From Demequina litorisediminis (lineage in GTDB: Bacteria; Actinomycetota; Actinomycetes; Actinomycetales; Demequinaceae): a DNA stretch of 64,000 nt. The stretch is taken from the NCBI RefSeq assembly GCF_030161615.1, contig NZ_BSUN01000001.1, forward strand, positions 186,001 through 250,000, given 5' to 3'. This document shows, piece after piece, positions 20,634-30,837 of this stretch (its first letter is position 1; the number at the start of each line of letters is the position of its first letter). Under the pieces are notes generated by a model. That model had not been told where the DNA came from. It searched no databases and saw only the letters and a list, made by a program, of their open reading frames with translations. Made by a program: the position numbers and the translations under genes.

Positions 20634-22132
20634 CTATGCGACGGGCCCCTCCGTGAGCGTGACCGTGGCCTGCTGCTCGGCGCCCGTGGAGTCGGTCCAG
20701 GTCAGCGTGATCTCGTCCCCTGGCTCGTGCTCGGAGACGGCCGCGGACAGGCTCGCTCGAGCCTGGTGACGGCGGTGCCGTCGACCGCGGTGATGATGTC
20801 TCCCGCTGCGAGGCCTGCCTCGGCGGCGGGCGTGTCCTCATAGACGCCCTGGACCGTGGCGCCAGACGTGGTCTGAGTCTGGGTTCCCCACTGCCCCTGG
20901 GTGCCTGCGGTGTCGCTCGCGATGGCGACGCCCAGCATCGCCGGGTAGCCGATGCTGACCGTTCCGGTCTCGTCGCCGTCCTGAATCTGCGCCGCGATCT
21001 CGAGCGCCTCGTCGATGGGCACGGCATACGCGATGGTGGTCGCGAGTCCGCTCGATGCGGCGGTCGTCATGCCCACGACTTCGCCCTCATCGTCGATGAG
21101 GGCGCCTCCGGAGTCGCCGCCCACCACATCGGCCGAAAACTCGATCATGCCGTCGAGAGTCTCGCCCTCCACGCCGTACTCGGAGGAGGTCGTCACAGAC
21201 GAGTCCAGGCTCCGTGACAGCGCCGTCGGCCGCCATGAGCACGCCGCCGCCCTCCGCGTTGCCGACTGCAGTGACGGCGTCGCCGACCGCAACCTCGTCG
21301 TCGTCGATGGTCACGGTGGTCAATCCCGAGGCGCCTTCGAGCCTGGAGCAGCGCGACGTCCTCGGTGGAGTCGGTGCCGATCACGTTCGCGGTGTAGGTC
21401 TGACCCGTCGAGCCGATGGTGACGGTGATATCCGTCGCACCCTCGACCACATGGTTGTTGGTGAGGATCAGGCCGTCCTCGGTGAGCACCATGCCCGATC
21501 CCGCCGCCTCGGCACTCTGGTAGCCCAGGACCGTGTCGATGAGCACGATTCCCGTGGACTCCGCATCGCTCGCGGTGGTGGCTTCCTCCTGCGTCGTGGT
21601 CGACCCGAGGCCTCCGAGACCGGACAGGCCGTCCGAGGTGCCGCCCTCGGTCCCGTAGCCATCGACGCCACCCGAGTAGCCGTTGCCGCCGGGCGTCGTG
21701 TTGCCAGACCAAGTATCGCCCTGGTCGGGCGTCTGCTGCGTGCCGAGGTCACCCTGCTCCTGCAGCGACTCGTACAGGTCGCGGTAGAGCCTGCTCCCAA
21801 TCAGTGGCGCCGTCCGTGGTTCCGGTGCCGCCATCGGTGGTGCCGTCCTCAACGTACGCCGAGGCCGCATCGGCCGTCGAGCCGCGCGGCGTGCTCACGA
21901 TCAACCCCGTGGCGACGGCACCGACTGCGAGCGCGGAGACTGCCCCGAACGCGACGAGCCTGCGAGCGCGAGGGCTGCGGCGCTTGCGCGGCGGTACCTC
22001 GACCTCGGGCGCCACGGCGGCGCCTGCAGCCTGCGAGGTCGCACCGTATGGGGTAGGTGCGACGGGCGCGACCTCGGGTAGCGGATCGGGTGCCGCGAAG
22101 CCGTTGTCCTGCGGGGTGTGCTGCTCGGTCAT
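20634..22132 (-). CDS. Membrane-anchored HtrA/DegP-type serine protease with PDZ domain (five frameshifts)
   Basis: The restored protein is about 498 residues: a cytoplasmic N-terminal Pro/Ala-rich tail, a membrane helix at about 57-77 (LVAFGAVSALAVGAVATGLIV), a Gly/Thr/Asp-rich linker, the trypsin domain and a C-terminal PDZ domain. The catalytic triad is visible as His in LTNNHVVEG, Asp in GTDSTEDVALL and Ser in VGGDSGGALID. The PDZ has EDTPAAEAGLAAGDIITAVDG. It probably handles misfolded envelope proteins. Breaks near 20751, 20760, 21210, 21347 and 21790 are all AGCT sites with one extra base each. Confidence 0.9.
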
Positions 22133-22222
22133 GGTCTCCTCCTCCTATGGCGGGTTCCTACTGACGAGTCAACCGAACGGACCCTGGAGGAAACCGGGAG
22201 GAACCTGGGAGATTGCTGAGAG

Positions 22223-24422
22223 TCACACGAAGGGCGAAGGCGACCCCTGATCGAGCGTGGCATCGGCTTCTTCAAGCGCCGCGACCACGAGCGCGACGAG
22301 GGCGTCGAGCCGGACGTCGCTCACCCCATCGGCGTCGTCGACCGCCACACCATCGAGCGCCCTGGCCGCGAGGCCCGACTTGCTGTCGATGAGGGCGGCG
22401 ATGGTCGAGTCGATGGTCTGTGCAGCGATGATGCGCCAGGCCGTGACGGGCTCCGACTGGCCGATGCGGTGGATGCGGTCGATGGCCTGCGTCTGCTCGG
22501 CATCGGTCCAGGACAGTTCGGCGAGCACCAGGTTGGAGGCCACCTGGAGGTTCACTCCCACACCGGCGGCGGACAGCGAACACACGATGATCGAGACGTC
22601 GGGGTCCTCGGTGAAGGCGCGAATGCTCTCCTCGCGGGAGCGCACCGTCTGGTCTCCTCGCAGGGAGACGGCCCGCAGCCCGCGGTCGGCGAAGATCTGC
22701 TCGGCCTCGTCCATGACGTCGATGTGCTTGGCGAAGAACACGACCTTGCCGACGTTTCGCGCCAACTGGGCCGCGTAGTCGGCGGCCAGTGCAGCCTTGG
22801 CCTGACCGATGCGCCTCACCATGGAGAACACGTTGTCTCCGGTCTTCTTCGAGGCGGAGTCCTTGAGGCTCGGCGGCGGCGATGCGCCGCACCAGGTCGA
22901 GGTCGATGCCGCCGCCCGCGTCCGTGGGACGCTGTGCCATGGCGTGGCGATACTGCTCGACCATGCGGGCCGACAGCGCGGCCTCGGATGCTCGGATGGA
23001 GCGACCAACGGCGCCCGAGAGTTCGACGGGAAGGTCCGCGATCCTGCGCGCGGGGATGTCGGCGGCCACCTCGGCCTTGCGCCTGCGGACGATGCCCTGC
23101 TCCACGACGGCGGTGCGGGCGGCGGAGTAGAAACCGCGGTCGGTGGGGATGAGGCGGGTCTCCTCGAGGGCGTCCATGAGGGTGCCGAGGGGCCGTTCAT
23201 CATCGATCCACCCGAGGAACTGCCAGATGGCACGGAAGTCCTCGATGTCGTTGATGAGCGGAGTGCCGGTCAGCGCCATCATGAGCGGGCGCGGGGTCCT
23301 CTCACGAATGCGCTCCGCAAGCGCGAGCACGTGCTGCGAGCGTTGGGACGACTTGTTCTTGATGAGATGCGCCTCATCGACCACCATGCCGCGGAAGCCC
23401 ATGCCACCGAACCAGCCCACGTGGCGATCGAGGATGGCGTAGTTCACGACCACCACGTCCGCGAAGGCATCGACGTCGTCGCCGTCTCCGTGCACCACGC
23501 TGACCCGGCGGTGCGGGGTCCACAGGCTCCACCTCCTTTGCCCAGTTCATCTTGACGACGTTGGGGGCGATGACGAGGAGGGGGTAGGCGTCCGCGGCCT
23601 GCGCGGCCAGCAGCGCCTGCGCGGTCTTGCCGAGCCCGGGCTCATCGGCCAACAGGAAGGTGCGGTGCCCGCGCTCCACGGAGGCAACCGCCTGCGCCTG
23701 GTGAGGCATGAGCGTGCGGCCCTGGAGGCCAGGAGCAGAGGTCATGGCGGCTGCGGCGTCTGGGAGCGTCATGCACGCCTGCGCGCCGGGGGCGTCGCGT
23801 TCGAAGGAGCGGAACAGCGGATCGAGCAATTCCCGCCTGGAGAGGCGGCCGGCGCGCACGGCCTTGTTCCGTACCGCGGAGAAGTCGGGAGCGAGGAAGG
23901 GATTGGCCATCTGATAGGAGACGGCGGACTGCGGAACGACGGCGTTCGCGTTTGCGGCCGCAGGCGTGGGCGCGGAGGGTGCGGGAGGCTCGGGTGAGTC
24001 GGCCACCTCCCGGCCGGCGGCCTTCAGGACCGTGTGCTTGTAGTCCAGCGCGGAGGCCGAGACGCGCGCGTCTTCGGCCAGGAGCGCCAGGAGCGACGTG
24101 TCGCGGGCGGCGGTCTTGGCAAGAACGGTGGCCAGGCCGTCGAGGCGCTTCAGTTCCTCGTCACGCTTCGCGGTCGTCAGCGACTCATCCGCCTTCACGC
24201 GGGCGCGTTCCTCGCGCACCAGGAGCGCCACCACTTGGAACTTGGTGCGTGCGGCGCCGCGCGCCGGGGGTTCTGAGCGGCGCGTTCCACCTCGCGGGCG
24301 ATGCCCGCCATGAGCGGAATGAGTCCCTTGGGACCCGCCTGCGTGGTCCGACGCTGCCCCGAGCGCGCGCTCGAACGCGCGCGACCTCGGCCGGACCTCT
24401 GCTGCCCCGCTGCTGCCAACAT
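22223..24422 (-). CDS. SNF2-family DEAH-box helicase (three indels)
   Basis: About 733 residues. The N-terminal 250 residues are helical and charged, then a SNF2 ATPase follows: Walker A LADEPGLGKTAQALLAAQ, motif II MVVDEAHLIKNKSSQ, motif III MMALTGTPLINDIEDF, the second RecA lobe with FFAKHIDVMDEAEQIF, and motif VI DRIHRIGQSEPV. It translocates on double-stranded DNA, probably to remodel protein-DNA complexes in repair or transcription. Breaks are near 22870 and 23524 (AGCT sites) and near 24266 (a C run one base short). RBS AAGGAG precedes the ATG. It is immediately downstream of rnpB. Confidence 0.9.
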
Positions 24423-24491
24423 TTCTCCTTATGCCATGTTGCCGTCGCTGCTGTCGCGACACCGCCTCACTCGCACCCCCACGGGGGTGGA

Positions 24492-24872
24492 GCGGATGAG
24501 TTGGCCGATACGCCGGGTTCTGTCGAGTACGCGCGTTGCCGCATTGCGCACCGGGCGACCATCCATCTAGGCCCTGGATTGCTCCAGGGCTCCAGCGACC
24601 TACCCGAGAGCATCGGGCGGGCAGCCCTCAAACGCTCTCTGTCTGGCCTTGCTCCGGGTGGGGTTTACCGTGCCGCTCCTGTCACCAGTCGCGCGGTGAG
24701 CTCTTACCTCACCCTTTCACCCTTACCTCCGGCGTGAACCGGTGGCGGTCTTCTCTCTGTGGCACTGTCCCGCGGGTCACCCCGGGTGGCCGTTAGCCAT
24801 CACCCTGCCCTGCGGAGCCCGGACGTTCCTCGGGATCTTGCGATCACGCGGCCGCCTGGCCAACTCATCCGC
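24492..24872 (-). ncRNA. rnpB: RNase P RNA, bacterial class A
   Basis: The catalytic RNA that matures tRNA 5' ends. Read on the minus strand, it opens with a P1 strand GCGGATGAGTTGGCC, followed by the conserved GAGGAACGTCCGGGCTCC. It closes with GACAGAACCCGGCGTATC and GGCCAACTCATCCGC, which pairs perfectly with the P1 strand. The length of about 380 bases is normal for actinobacterial RNase P. The ends are set by the P1 helix and may be a few bases off. Small open frames inside it are spurious. Confidence 0.95.
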
Positions 24873-24942
24873 ACTGGAAGCGTACCGCGATGTGCCGCGG
24901 CGGACACGCCACCGACACGGCCGGGCGGCCGACGCCGCGGTT

Positions 24943-24979
24943 CGACTCTCGTCGATCCTTCGGGGACGACTCTCGTCGA
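24943..24979. repeat. Two direct copies of a 13-mer with internal palindrome
   Basis: CGACTCTCGTCGA occurs at 24943-24955 and 24967-24979, separated by 11 bases. Each copy holds the small palindrome TCGAC-or-CGAC / GTCGA. The pair lies in the gap between the PadR stop codon and the upstream end of rnpB, and might be a binding site affecting the rnpB promoter. Confidence 0.4.
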
Positions 24980-25015
24980 GCCCGGCGCCGGCCGCCCGGC
25001 CGGGTACTGCTCGTG

Positions 25016-25618
25016 CTAGTCCTGGTCGGCGAGCAGCCGGTACAGGTCCTTGCGGGCCGCGGCGAGGACGGCGGCGACCTTTGCCACCTGCTCCTCATTG
25101 CCCGCGACCTGGCGGGTGACGTGCATCGCCGCATCGCGCAACTGCACCATCTCGTGGCGCACCTGGCCGATGCCCGCCCCGCCGTCGGGCTGCGCGAACA
25201 GCGCCTCGGGGGTCGGCACGTTCTCGGTGACCCAGGTGCGTCCCGCGTCCGTCAGCGATGCGACCTTCCGGCCTTCCAGAAGGTCGATCGTCACCAGGCC
25301 CTCGTCCTCCAGGGACTGGAGCGTGGGATAGATCGAGCCAGGGCTTGGCGCCCACGCTCCCCCGGTCCGCTCCTCGATGGCGCGGATCAGGTCGTACCCG
25401 TGGCGCTCCTGCTCTGCGAGGAGGACAAGGACGGCGGCGCGGATGTCGCCACGTGCGCGCCCCCGCCCGCCGGGGCCACCGCGTCCTCGACCGCGCGGGC
25501 CGCCGGGAAAGCCCCCGCGAAGGTCGCCGTCGGGGCCGCCGCCGCGGGGCCCGCCGTGCCTGCGGCGTACCTCGGCGCGAGGGTCGTGTCCGTCAAACAT
25601 GAAGTCGTTGTCTCTCAT
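25016..25618 (-). CDS. PadR-family transcriptional regulator
   Basis: A 200-residue protein with no frame break. Residues 1-60 are Gly/Arg/Pro-rich and probably disordered. The PadR winged helix follows: DIRAAVLVLLAEQERHGYDLIRAIEERTGGAWAPSPGSIYPTL(QSLEDEGLV), with the classic SxGSIYPTL motif, and a C-terminal helical dimerisation segment ends LYRLLADQD. AAGGAG lies eight bases before the ATG. An A/T-rich palindrome 40 bases upstream is a likely autoregulatory operator. PadR proteins usually repress transporters; no obvious target is next to it. Confidence 0.92.
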   Translation of the reverse strand: MRDNDFMFDGHDPRAEVRRRHGGPRGGGPDGDLRGGFPGGPRGRGRGGPGGRGRARGDIRAAVLVLLAEQERHGYDLIRAIEERTGGAWAPSPGSIYPTLQSLEDEGLVTIDLLEGRKVASLTDAGRTWVTENVPTPEALFAQPDGGAGIGQVRHEMVQLRDAAMHVTRQVAGNEEQVAKVAAVLAAARKDLYRLLADQD

Positions 25619-25657
25619 CGATATCTCCTTCTCTCGTGATGTCGATACGTTGACGAT

Positions 25658-25669
25658 ATATCGCGATAT
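25658..25669. promoter_or_regulatory. PadR operator candidate, ATATCGCGATAT
   Basis: A perfect 12-bp palindrome in an AT-rich patch (GATATATCGCGATATG), unusual against the GC-rich background. It lies 40 bases upstream of the PadR start, in the expected promoter, fitting the short A/T-flanked palindromes bound by PadR proteins. Confidence 0.6.
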
Positions 25670-25826
25670 GCACACCGTCAAGTGGGCTCGCGTCGTACGC
25701 ACCACAATGTCGCGCCCGAGCCTCGCAGGTCCCCGCGTCACCCTGCGCGGACAGGGCCTGCCCGCGGCAGATTGTGGTGCGGACGTCCGTCGCGGACACC
25801 CGCGCCCGGCCCCTACGCTGGTCATC

Positions 25827-26579
25827 GTGCTGATCCTGCTGCCGCCCTCCGAAGGCAAGACGCCGCCCACCGCGGGCGCGCCGGTGGACCTGGCGGCACT
25901 CAGCCACCCTTCGCTCACCGGCGCACGCGAACGCGTCGGGACGGCCCTTGCCAAGGTCAGTGGGCAGCGCAACGCCTTCGACGTCCTCGACGTGGGCCCC
26001 AGCCTTCACGACGAGGTGGAACACAACCGCACCCTGTGGGCCAATCCCGCCGACGTCGCGGCCAGGGTCTACTCGGGTGTGCTGTACGACGCGGCAGGCG
26101 CCGCCGACTGGGACGGCGCGGCGCTCGCCCGCGCGGCCGAGCGCATCCGGATCGTCTCCGCGCTGTGGGGAGCCGTCTCCCCCGCCGACCGCATCCCCGC
26201 GTACCGCCTCTCGATGTCGACGAGCCTTGGCCGCATCGGCGCCCTGGCCTCCTTCTGGCGTCAGCACCTGGCCGCCGACCTGTCTCACCTCGCGGGCGAC
26301 GGCATCATCGTGGACTGCCGTTCATCCTCCTATGTCGCCGCATGGCGCCCCACCGGCCACCCCTGTGTGGCGGTCCGGGTCGAGCGTGAACTGCACGGCA
26401 AGCGCTCCGTGGTGAGCCACATGGCCAAGCACACCCGCGGGCTCCTCGCCGGCGCCCTCGTGGACGCGGACACCGCGCCCGCGACGGCGAGTGACGTGGC
26501 CGATGTGGCACGCGCTCTCCCCGGCGTCATCGACCTGGTCAGCACCGACAAGGAACTGACCATCGTCCTGGCGGGATAA
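25827..26579 (+). CDS. yaaA: YaaA/DUF328 peroxide-stress protein
   Basis: A 250-residue protein of the YaaA family; in E. coli YaaA limits intracellular iron and DNA damage under hydrogen peroxide. Family elements are LLPPSEGKTPP at the N-terminus, VYSGVLYDA, RIRIVSALWGAVSPADRIPAYRLSM, FWR, IVDCRSSSYVAAW and a C-terminal KHTRGLLAGALV. The start is GTG at 25827, which puts LILLPPSEGK at the N-terminus as in homologues. No frame break. It converges with the ligase gene. Confidence 0.87.
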   Translation: MLILLPPSEGKTPPTAGAPVDLAALSHPSLTGARERVGTALAKVSGQRNAFDVLDVGPSLHDEVEHNRTLWANPADVAARVYSGVLYDAAGAADWDGAALARAAERIRIVSALWGAVSPADRIPAYRLSMSTSLGRIGALASFWRQHLAADLSHLAGDGIIVDCRSSSYVAAWRPTGHPCVAVRVERELHGKRSVVSHMAKHTRGLLAGALVDADTAPATASDVADVARALPGVIDLVSTDKELTIVLAG

Positions 26580-26581
26580 CC

Positions 26582-28190
26582 TCAGCGCGTCACGTGGCGC
26601 GGCGCCAGGTGATCGATGCGCAGGTCGTAGCGGTCGATCTCGCCACGCTCGAGAACCCACACGTACTCGTTCTTGAGCCTGGCGCCATCGTCCGTGAACG
26701 GCCCCGACCGGTACGGATAGACGCCCACGGTGGGCAGGGTGCCCTCCGGCGAGGTGCGAATCGCGTTCGAGAAGTCCCCGTTCGCGGCGCGCAGCGCGGC
26801 GATCATCCCCGCGCCTACCTCGGCCTCGCTCGCAGCCAACGCGACCCAGGCATCGGCCCGCTCCACGCGCTGCAGCGCGACGTGCAGCCTGCCGGTCGCC
26901 GTTCGCGTCTTCATACGAGATCAGGCGATGGTTCTCGATCGCGTCCGCGAGCCCCGGCGCCTCGAACACGGCATCGCGTACCGAATCGGGCGCCACCACG
27001 GCACCGTTGAAGTCCACCGACATGTCCGAGCGGCCATACAGGAACAGCAGCGGCAGATCCGTGATTCTGACATCCCGCAGGCCGCCAAGCCCATGTTCCC
27101 TCAGCACCGGGTCAAGGTCCCGCACGCGCAACACGTGGCCGCGGTCGTGGATGTTGTAGCGAATGCGCGGGTTGATGTTGGTGCCGCGAGTGATCGTCAC
27201 GAGGAGTTCGCCTGCGTCGTTCGTCTCCATCAGGTAGTCGAACGGATTGAACTGAAAGACCATGGGCAGGACGCCGTACTCGGACCGCCGGGTGAGCCTG
27301 TGCGGACAGTTCCGGCGAGGCTGCGATCGCCTGACGCAGGGCCACGGTGAAGTCGGTCTCGATGGCGATGTTGATCTCGAGGTCCGAGGCACCGTAGGAG
27401 CCGAAGGCCGCCGCCGCATGCTCACAGATGATGGCGCGCATGGACTCGGAGATGCCCTCGCCCCCAAACGCGGTCACGATGTCGTACTGCGACCAGTCCA
27501 GGCGGTCATCGTCGAACAGTGCCTTCAGGAATGGCGGGTACGCCGTGATGATGTAGGTGTAGTCGGGGCCGAACTCCCGCATCGTGTGAATGACCTTGTC
27601 ACGGTCCGGTCCGATGGACTTGATCATGGTGATCTCGGTGAGCGATGACGACACGTTCATGCCGGTGGCCCACGCGCCCAACGAGAAACAGTTGAGCACA
27701 AAGGGCTGCTTCGAGAGTTCACGCGACGTGCGCCAGAACCCCGTCTGGAGAAGCCTGGCGGGTCGCGAGGCGTTCGTCCGGCCCGCGCACCCAACTGGTC
27801 GGAATGCCCGACGAACCCGACGACTCATCGACCACCACGCCGCGGCGCGGCATGCGGCCACCGAGGCTGCGCTCCGCCACGGTCCACGGACGAATGTAGG
27901 AGGCCTTGTCCATCTCCGGCACGGCGGCCAGCGCATCGGCGAGAGAACCCCGCGCGGCGATGTCCCGCCCGTGGCCGTGTTCCTCCAGGAAGGCTCCGTA
28001 CGCGGGAACGTGGCGCGAGGCCTTGTGGAACGTGCGCCATGCGCGCACGCGCCCACCCAGCCAGCGGGCCGGTTCGATGCCGGGGCCAAGCAGGAGCCGA
28101 TGGGTGTGGACCGACCGGGTGAGCCTGGCGGATCACCACATCCATCATCCACACGATGCCAAACAGCGGGTACTTGATGAGTTGCCTCAT
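26582..28190 (-). CDS. Phenylacetate-CoA ligase / LuxE-like adenylate-forming enzyme (four frameshifts)
   Basis: About 535 residues restored. The ATP loop reads VVDESSGSSGIPTSWVRG, like the SSGTTGxP motif of PaaK, coenzyme F390 synthetase and LuxE proteins. Further motifs are TAFGGEGISESMRA, FGSYGASDLEI and NPRIRYNIHDRGHVL, matching the A5 and A8 regions of adenylate-forming ligases. It should activate a carboxylate as acyl-AMP; the acceptor (CoA, protein thiol or other) is unknown. All four breaks (26890, 27298, 27755, 28124) are CAG-CTC, CAG-CTG or CAG-CTT read with an extra base. Its ATG overlaps the nitroreductase stop, so the two are translationally coupled. Confidence 0.8.
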
Positions 28191-29207
28191 GCGAGCATCT
28201 CCTCCAGGGGTCGGCGGTGCGCGAGCGGAGGCTCCTTGGCATAGCCGAGCCTCACGAGCATCCAGGCCATGCGGCCGCCGGATTCGTCGGCGTCCACGAG
28301 GTCGACGAACCTTGCGTGCGAGCGTGGATTCGTGATGACCGTCCCGAACGGGTGCAGTGAGACGCCGCGTTCGGTGAGGTGGATCCACGCCTTCAAGAAG
28401 AGACGCCCCGCGGCGACGTAGTCGGCGGGCGTCGCGAACGGTCCCGACCACCATGCGACCTGCGTCACGCCCCGCATGGTGCGCAGGTAGACGGCACGGA
28501 TAAGCGCCCCGATGACGGGCGCCTCCCACAGGCCCCTGTGCCCCATGGCGAAGCGCAGAATGCGTCCAGGGATGAGCATGGTGGCGGCGCTGAGCCCGTC
28601 ACCTCGGTCCACCGCCTCGCGCTCGGAGAATCGCAGCCATTCCATGATCTCCGCGTGCACGGCATCGTGGCGAAGGTCGTCGAACAGGGTCTCCTGATTG
28701 ACCCGGATGATGGACGCCACCTGGCCGGGGTCGGAGGTGGCGCCGAAGGTATGACCCGCGGCCGATGCCTCGGCCGCGACGGCGGCGAGATCCGCCTCGG
28801 GCACGGCACGGCCCTCGTAGGGCCTGCGGTTGGTGCGGCGCGCCAGGAAGGCCTCGTGGTGGCACAGGCTCGAGAGGGCCGGGCGTATGGGCGCTGAGGG
28901 TCACCGTCGCGATGCGGTGCAGACGGTCCTCGGCGTCGAAGTCCATCTCGGTGAGGTGAAGGTCGGTGGTCACCGCCCAGCCGTGGCCCGCGGCGACGGT
29001 CTGGAGGCCTTCAAGGAACACCCCCGCGCACACGTGGCCGAAGGGGATCCCGAAGTTCTCCGCTGGCAGGCCGCGGTCGAGGTCGTAGAACACCTCCGCG
29101 CTGCGTTCTCCTGTCACGCGCACGCGCACGGGCTGCGAGTTGTGCGGCGAGGGATAGAGCCTCGCCTCATCCAGCAGGGCACGCCATGGCCCGGGAAGTT
29201 CCCCCAT
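28187..29207 (-). CDS. Nitroreductase-family (Acg-like) flavoprotein (one frameshift)
   Basis: A protein of about 340 residues, twice the length of classic nitroreductases and similar to actinobacterial Acg-type enzymes. The N-terminal ARLYPSPHNSQPVRVRV matches the FMN-binding SxHNxQPWR motif. The region RRTNRRPYEG and the C-terminal Arg and Gly-rich strands fit the second half-domain. It may reduce or merely bind FMN. The frame breaks near 28871 (GAG-CTG read as GAGCCTG). ATG at 29207 follows a short upstream region. It is the first gene of a two-gene unit with the LuxE-like ligase. Confidence 0.78.
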
Positions 29208-29289
29208 GCCGCGAATGTAGCGGCTTGGCTGCGTGCGGCGGGGAGGCGCGGCCCGTCGGCTCCCCACGGGAACCGACGGGGCGCAGCGA

Positions 29290-30075
29290 TCAGTGCGTGG
29301 GTACGCCGAAGGCGAGGAGGTGGCGCTCGGCGATCGAGCCGTCGTCGCGCACCCTCAGTTGCAGGAGGGTCAGCGAGGCGGGCTGGGGCCACATGCGGGA
29401 CCAGCCGTCGACGGGCATGCCCAGCGAGACCGCGACCGCAGTCTTGATCGCCACGGCGTGCGAGGCAACGGCCCAGGCACGAGCCTCGTCCTTGCCATCG
29501 GCGCAGGCGGCCGCGTGCTGACGTGCGGCGTCGACGATGAAGCCGTCCATGCGAAGGCCCACGTCGTGGAGGGATTCGCCGCCGGGCGCACGGAAGTCGC
29601 CAAGCCCCCACTGGCGCATGTTCTCCGGCTCACGTGCCGTGATCTCGGCGCCCGTGAGCCCCTCCCACTCACCGAAGTGCACCTCGCGTACGCGGTCGTC
29701 TGTCTCGACGTGTGCGCCGACGCGCCTGCCGATCGCGCCGCCGGTCTCCTGGGTGCGGGTCATGGGCGAGGCGAACACGCGGCTGACGTGGGGCACGCGG
29801 TCCCAGTCCTTGCGGCCGATGCGGTAGACGGCATCGGCCGCCTTCGCGGCCTGGATACGGCCCGCGGCATTGAGCGATGGCCCCACGTTGCCGGAGCCGG
29901 ACAGCGCGTGCGTGACGGTCATGTCCGTCACGCCGTGGCGCACCAGCACGAGCGTCAGGGGGCTGACGAAGCCCTCCTGGCCGAGGTCGTACAGCGAGGC
30001 ACCGCGCGCGGGCTCCGGCGCGACATCCGAACCGGTCTCGTGGGCGTCAGCGGAGGATGCGGAGGGGGCGGTCAT
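29290..30075 (-). CDS. Histidine phosphatase family protein
   Basis: A 261-residue phosphoglycerate-mutase-like phosphatase. Evidence is LTLVLVRHGVTDMTVTHALSG (RHG motif with the nucleophile His), FASPMTRTQETGGAIGRRVG, VREVHFGEWEGLTG and the second catalytic His in AWAVASHAVAIKTAVA. The order phosphatase-zinc ribbon-Nif3 matches Rv2228c-Rv2230c of M. tuberculosis. Rv2228c has an N-terminal RNase H domain; here only about 35 residues, rich in Ala, Ser and Asp, precede the phosphatase, so the RNase H part is absent. No frame break. Confidence 0.9.
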   Translation of the reverse strand: MTAPSASSADAHETGSDVAPEPARGASLYDLGQEGFVSPLTLVLVRHGVTDMTVTHALSGSGNVGPSLNAAGRIQAAKAADAVYRIGRKDWDRVPHVSRVFASPMTRTQETGGAIGRRVGAHVETDDRVREVHFGEWEGLTGAEITAREPENMRQWGLGDFRAPGGESLHDVGLRMDGFIVDAARQHAAACADGKDEARAWAVASHAVAIKTAVAVSLGMPVDGWSRMWPQPASLTLLQLRVRDDGSIAERHLLAFGVPTH

Positions 30076-30076
30076 C

Positions 30077-30818
30077 TCAGGCGTCCGCCTTCCGCACCAG
30101 GATCCTTCCGCACTCCTCGCACCGCACCACCGCGTCGGGCGCGGCGCTCGCGATGGTGCGCAGGTCGGCCGGGTTGAGGGTCATATGGCAGCCCAGGCAC
30201 TGCGAGCCGCGCAGCGCGGCCGCGCCCACACCCCCGTGCTGGTCGCGCAGCTTCTCGTACAGCGCCACCAGGGTGGCGTCGAGGCCCTCGGCCTTCAGGG
30301 CACGCTCGGCCTCGATGTCGCCGATTTCCGCGTCGATGTCACGCAGCCTGTTCGTCGCGCTCCGCGCTGAGCCTTGGTGATGTCGGCGGCGATCGCGTCG
30401 CGCTGGGTGCGCGCATCGGCGTGGAGTGCCTCGGCGGTCTCAAGGCGCTCCATGGCCTCGATTTCCACGTCCTCGAGCGCGCTCTGGCGCCGCGCCAGCA
30501 CCTCGAGTTCGCTCTGGAGTGCCTGAAGGTCCTTCGCGGACCCCGTGCCCGACTCCAGGCGCGACCGATCGCGATCCGCGCGCTGGCGCACCGCCTGAAC
30601 GTCGTCCTCGGCCTTGGTCACCTCGCGGCGCAGGTCGGACACCTCGGTGCCACGCGCGACGGCGTCCTCCTCGAGGTCGGCGGCGCGAGCGGACAGGCTC
30701 GGTGATCTGCTCGGTCACGGGGAGGGTGATGCGGCGGTGGCGGGCCTGCTGCAGGCGCAGGTCTGCATCCTGCACCTCGAGCAGTCGCAGGCTGGTCGGC
30801 GACGGGGGCGTGGGGCAC
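30077..30818 (-). CDS. Coiled-coil C4-type zinc-ribbon protein (four indels)
   Basis: About 246 residues. The first 170 are a long alpha-helical coiled coil rich in Glu, Arg and Ala, and the C-terminus is a zinc ribbon: CLGCHMTLNPADL followed by CEECGRILV. This is the CT398/zf-RING_7 family that travels with Nif3. Start is GTG at 30818, after AGGAG, giving PHAPVADQLRLLEVQDADLRLQQ once the AGCT break near 30793 is repaired. Others are near 30698 and 30348 (AGCT), and 30365 (an extra G). The function is unknown; adjacency suggests work with Nif3. Confidence 0.82.
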
Positions 30819-30837
30819 GAAGGGTCTCCTTGTGGGA

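Noticed and set aside
24480..24890. Small open frames on both strands
   Set aside because: They lie inside RNase P RNA and have no ribosome binding site or conserved pattern.
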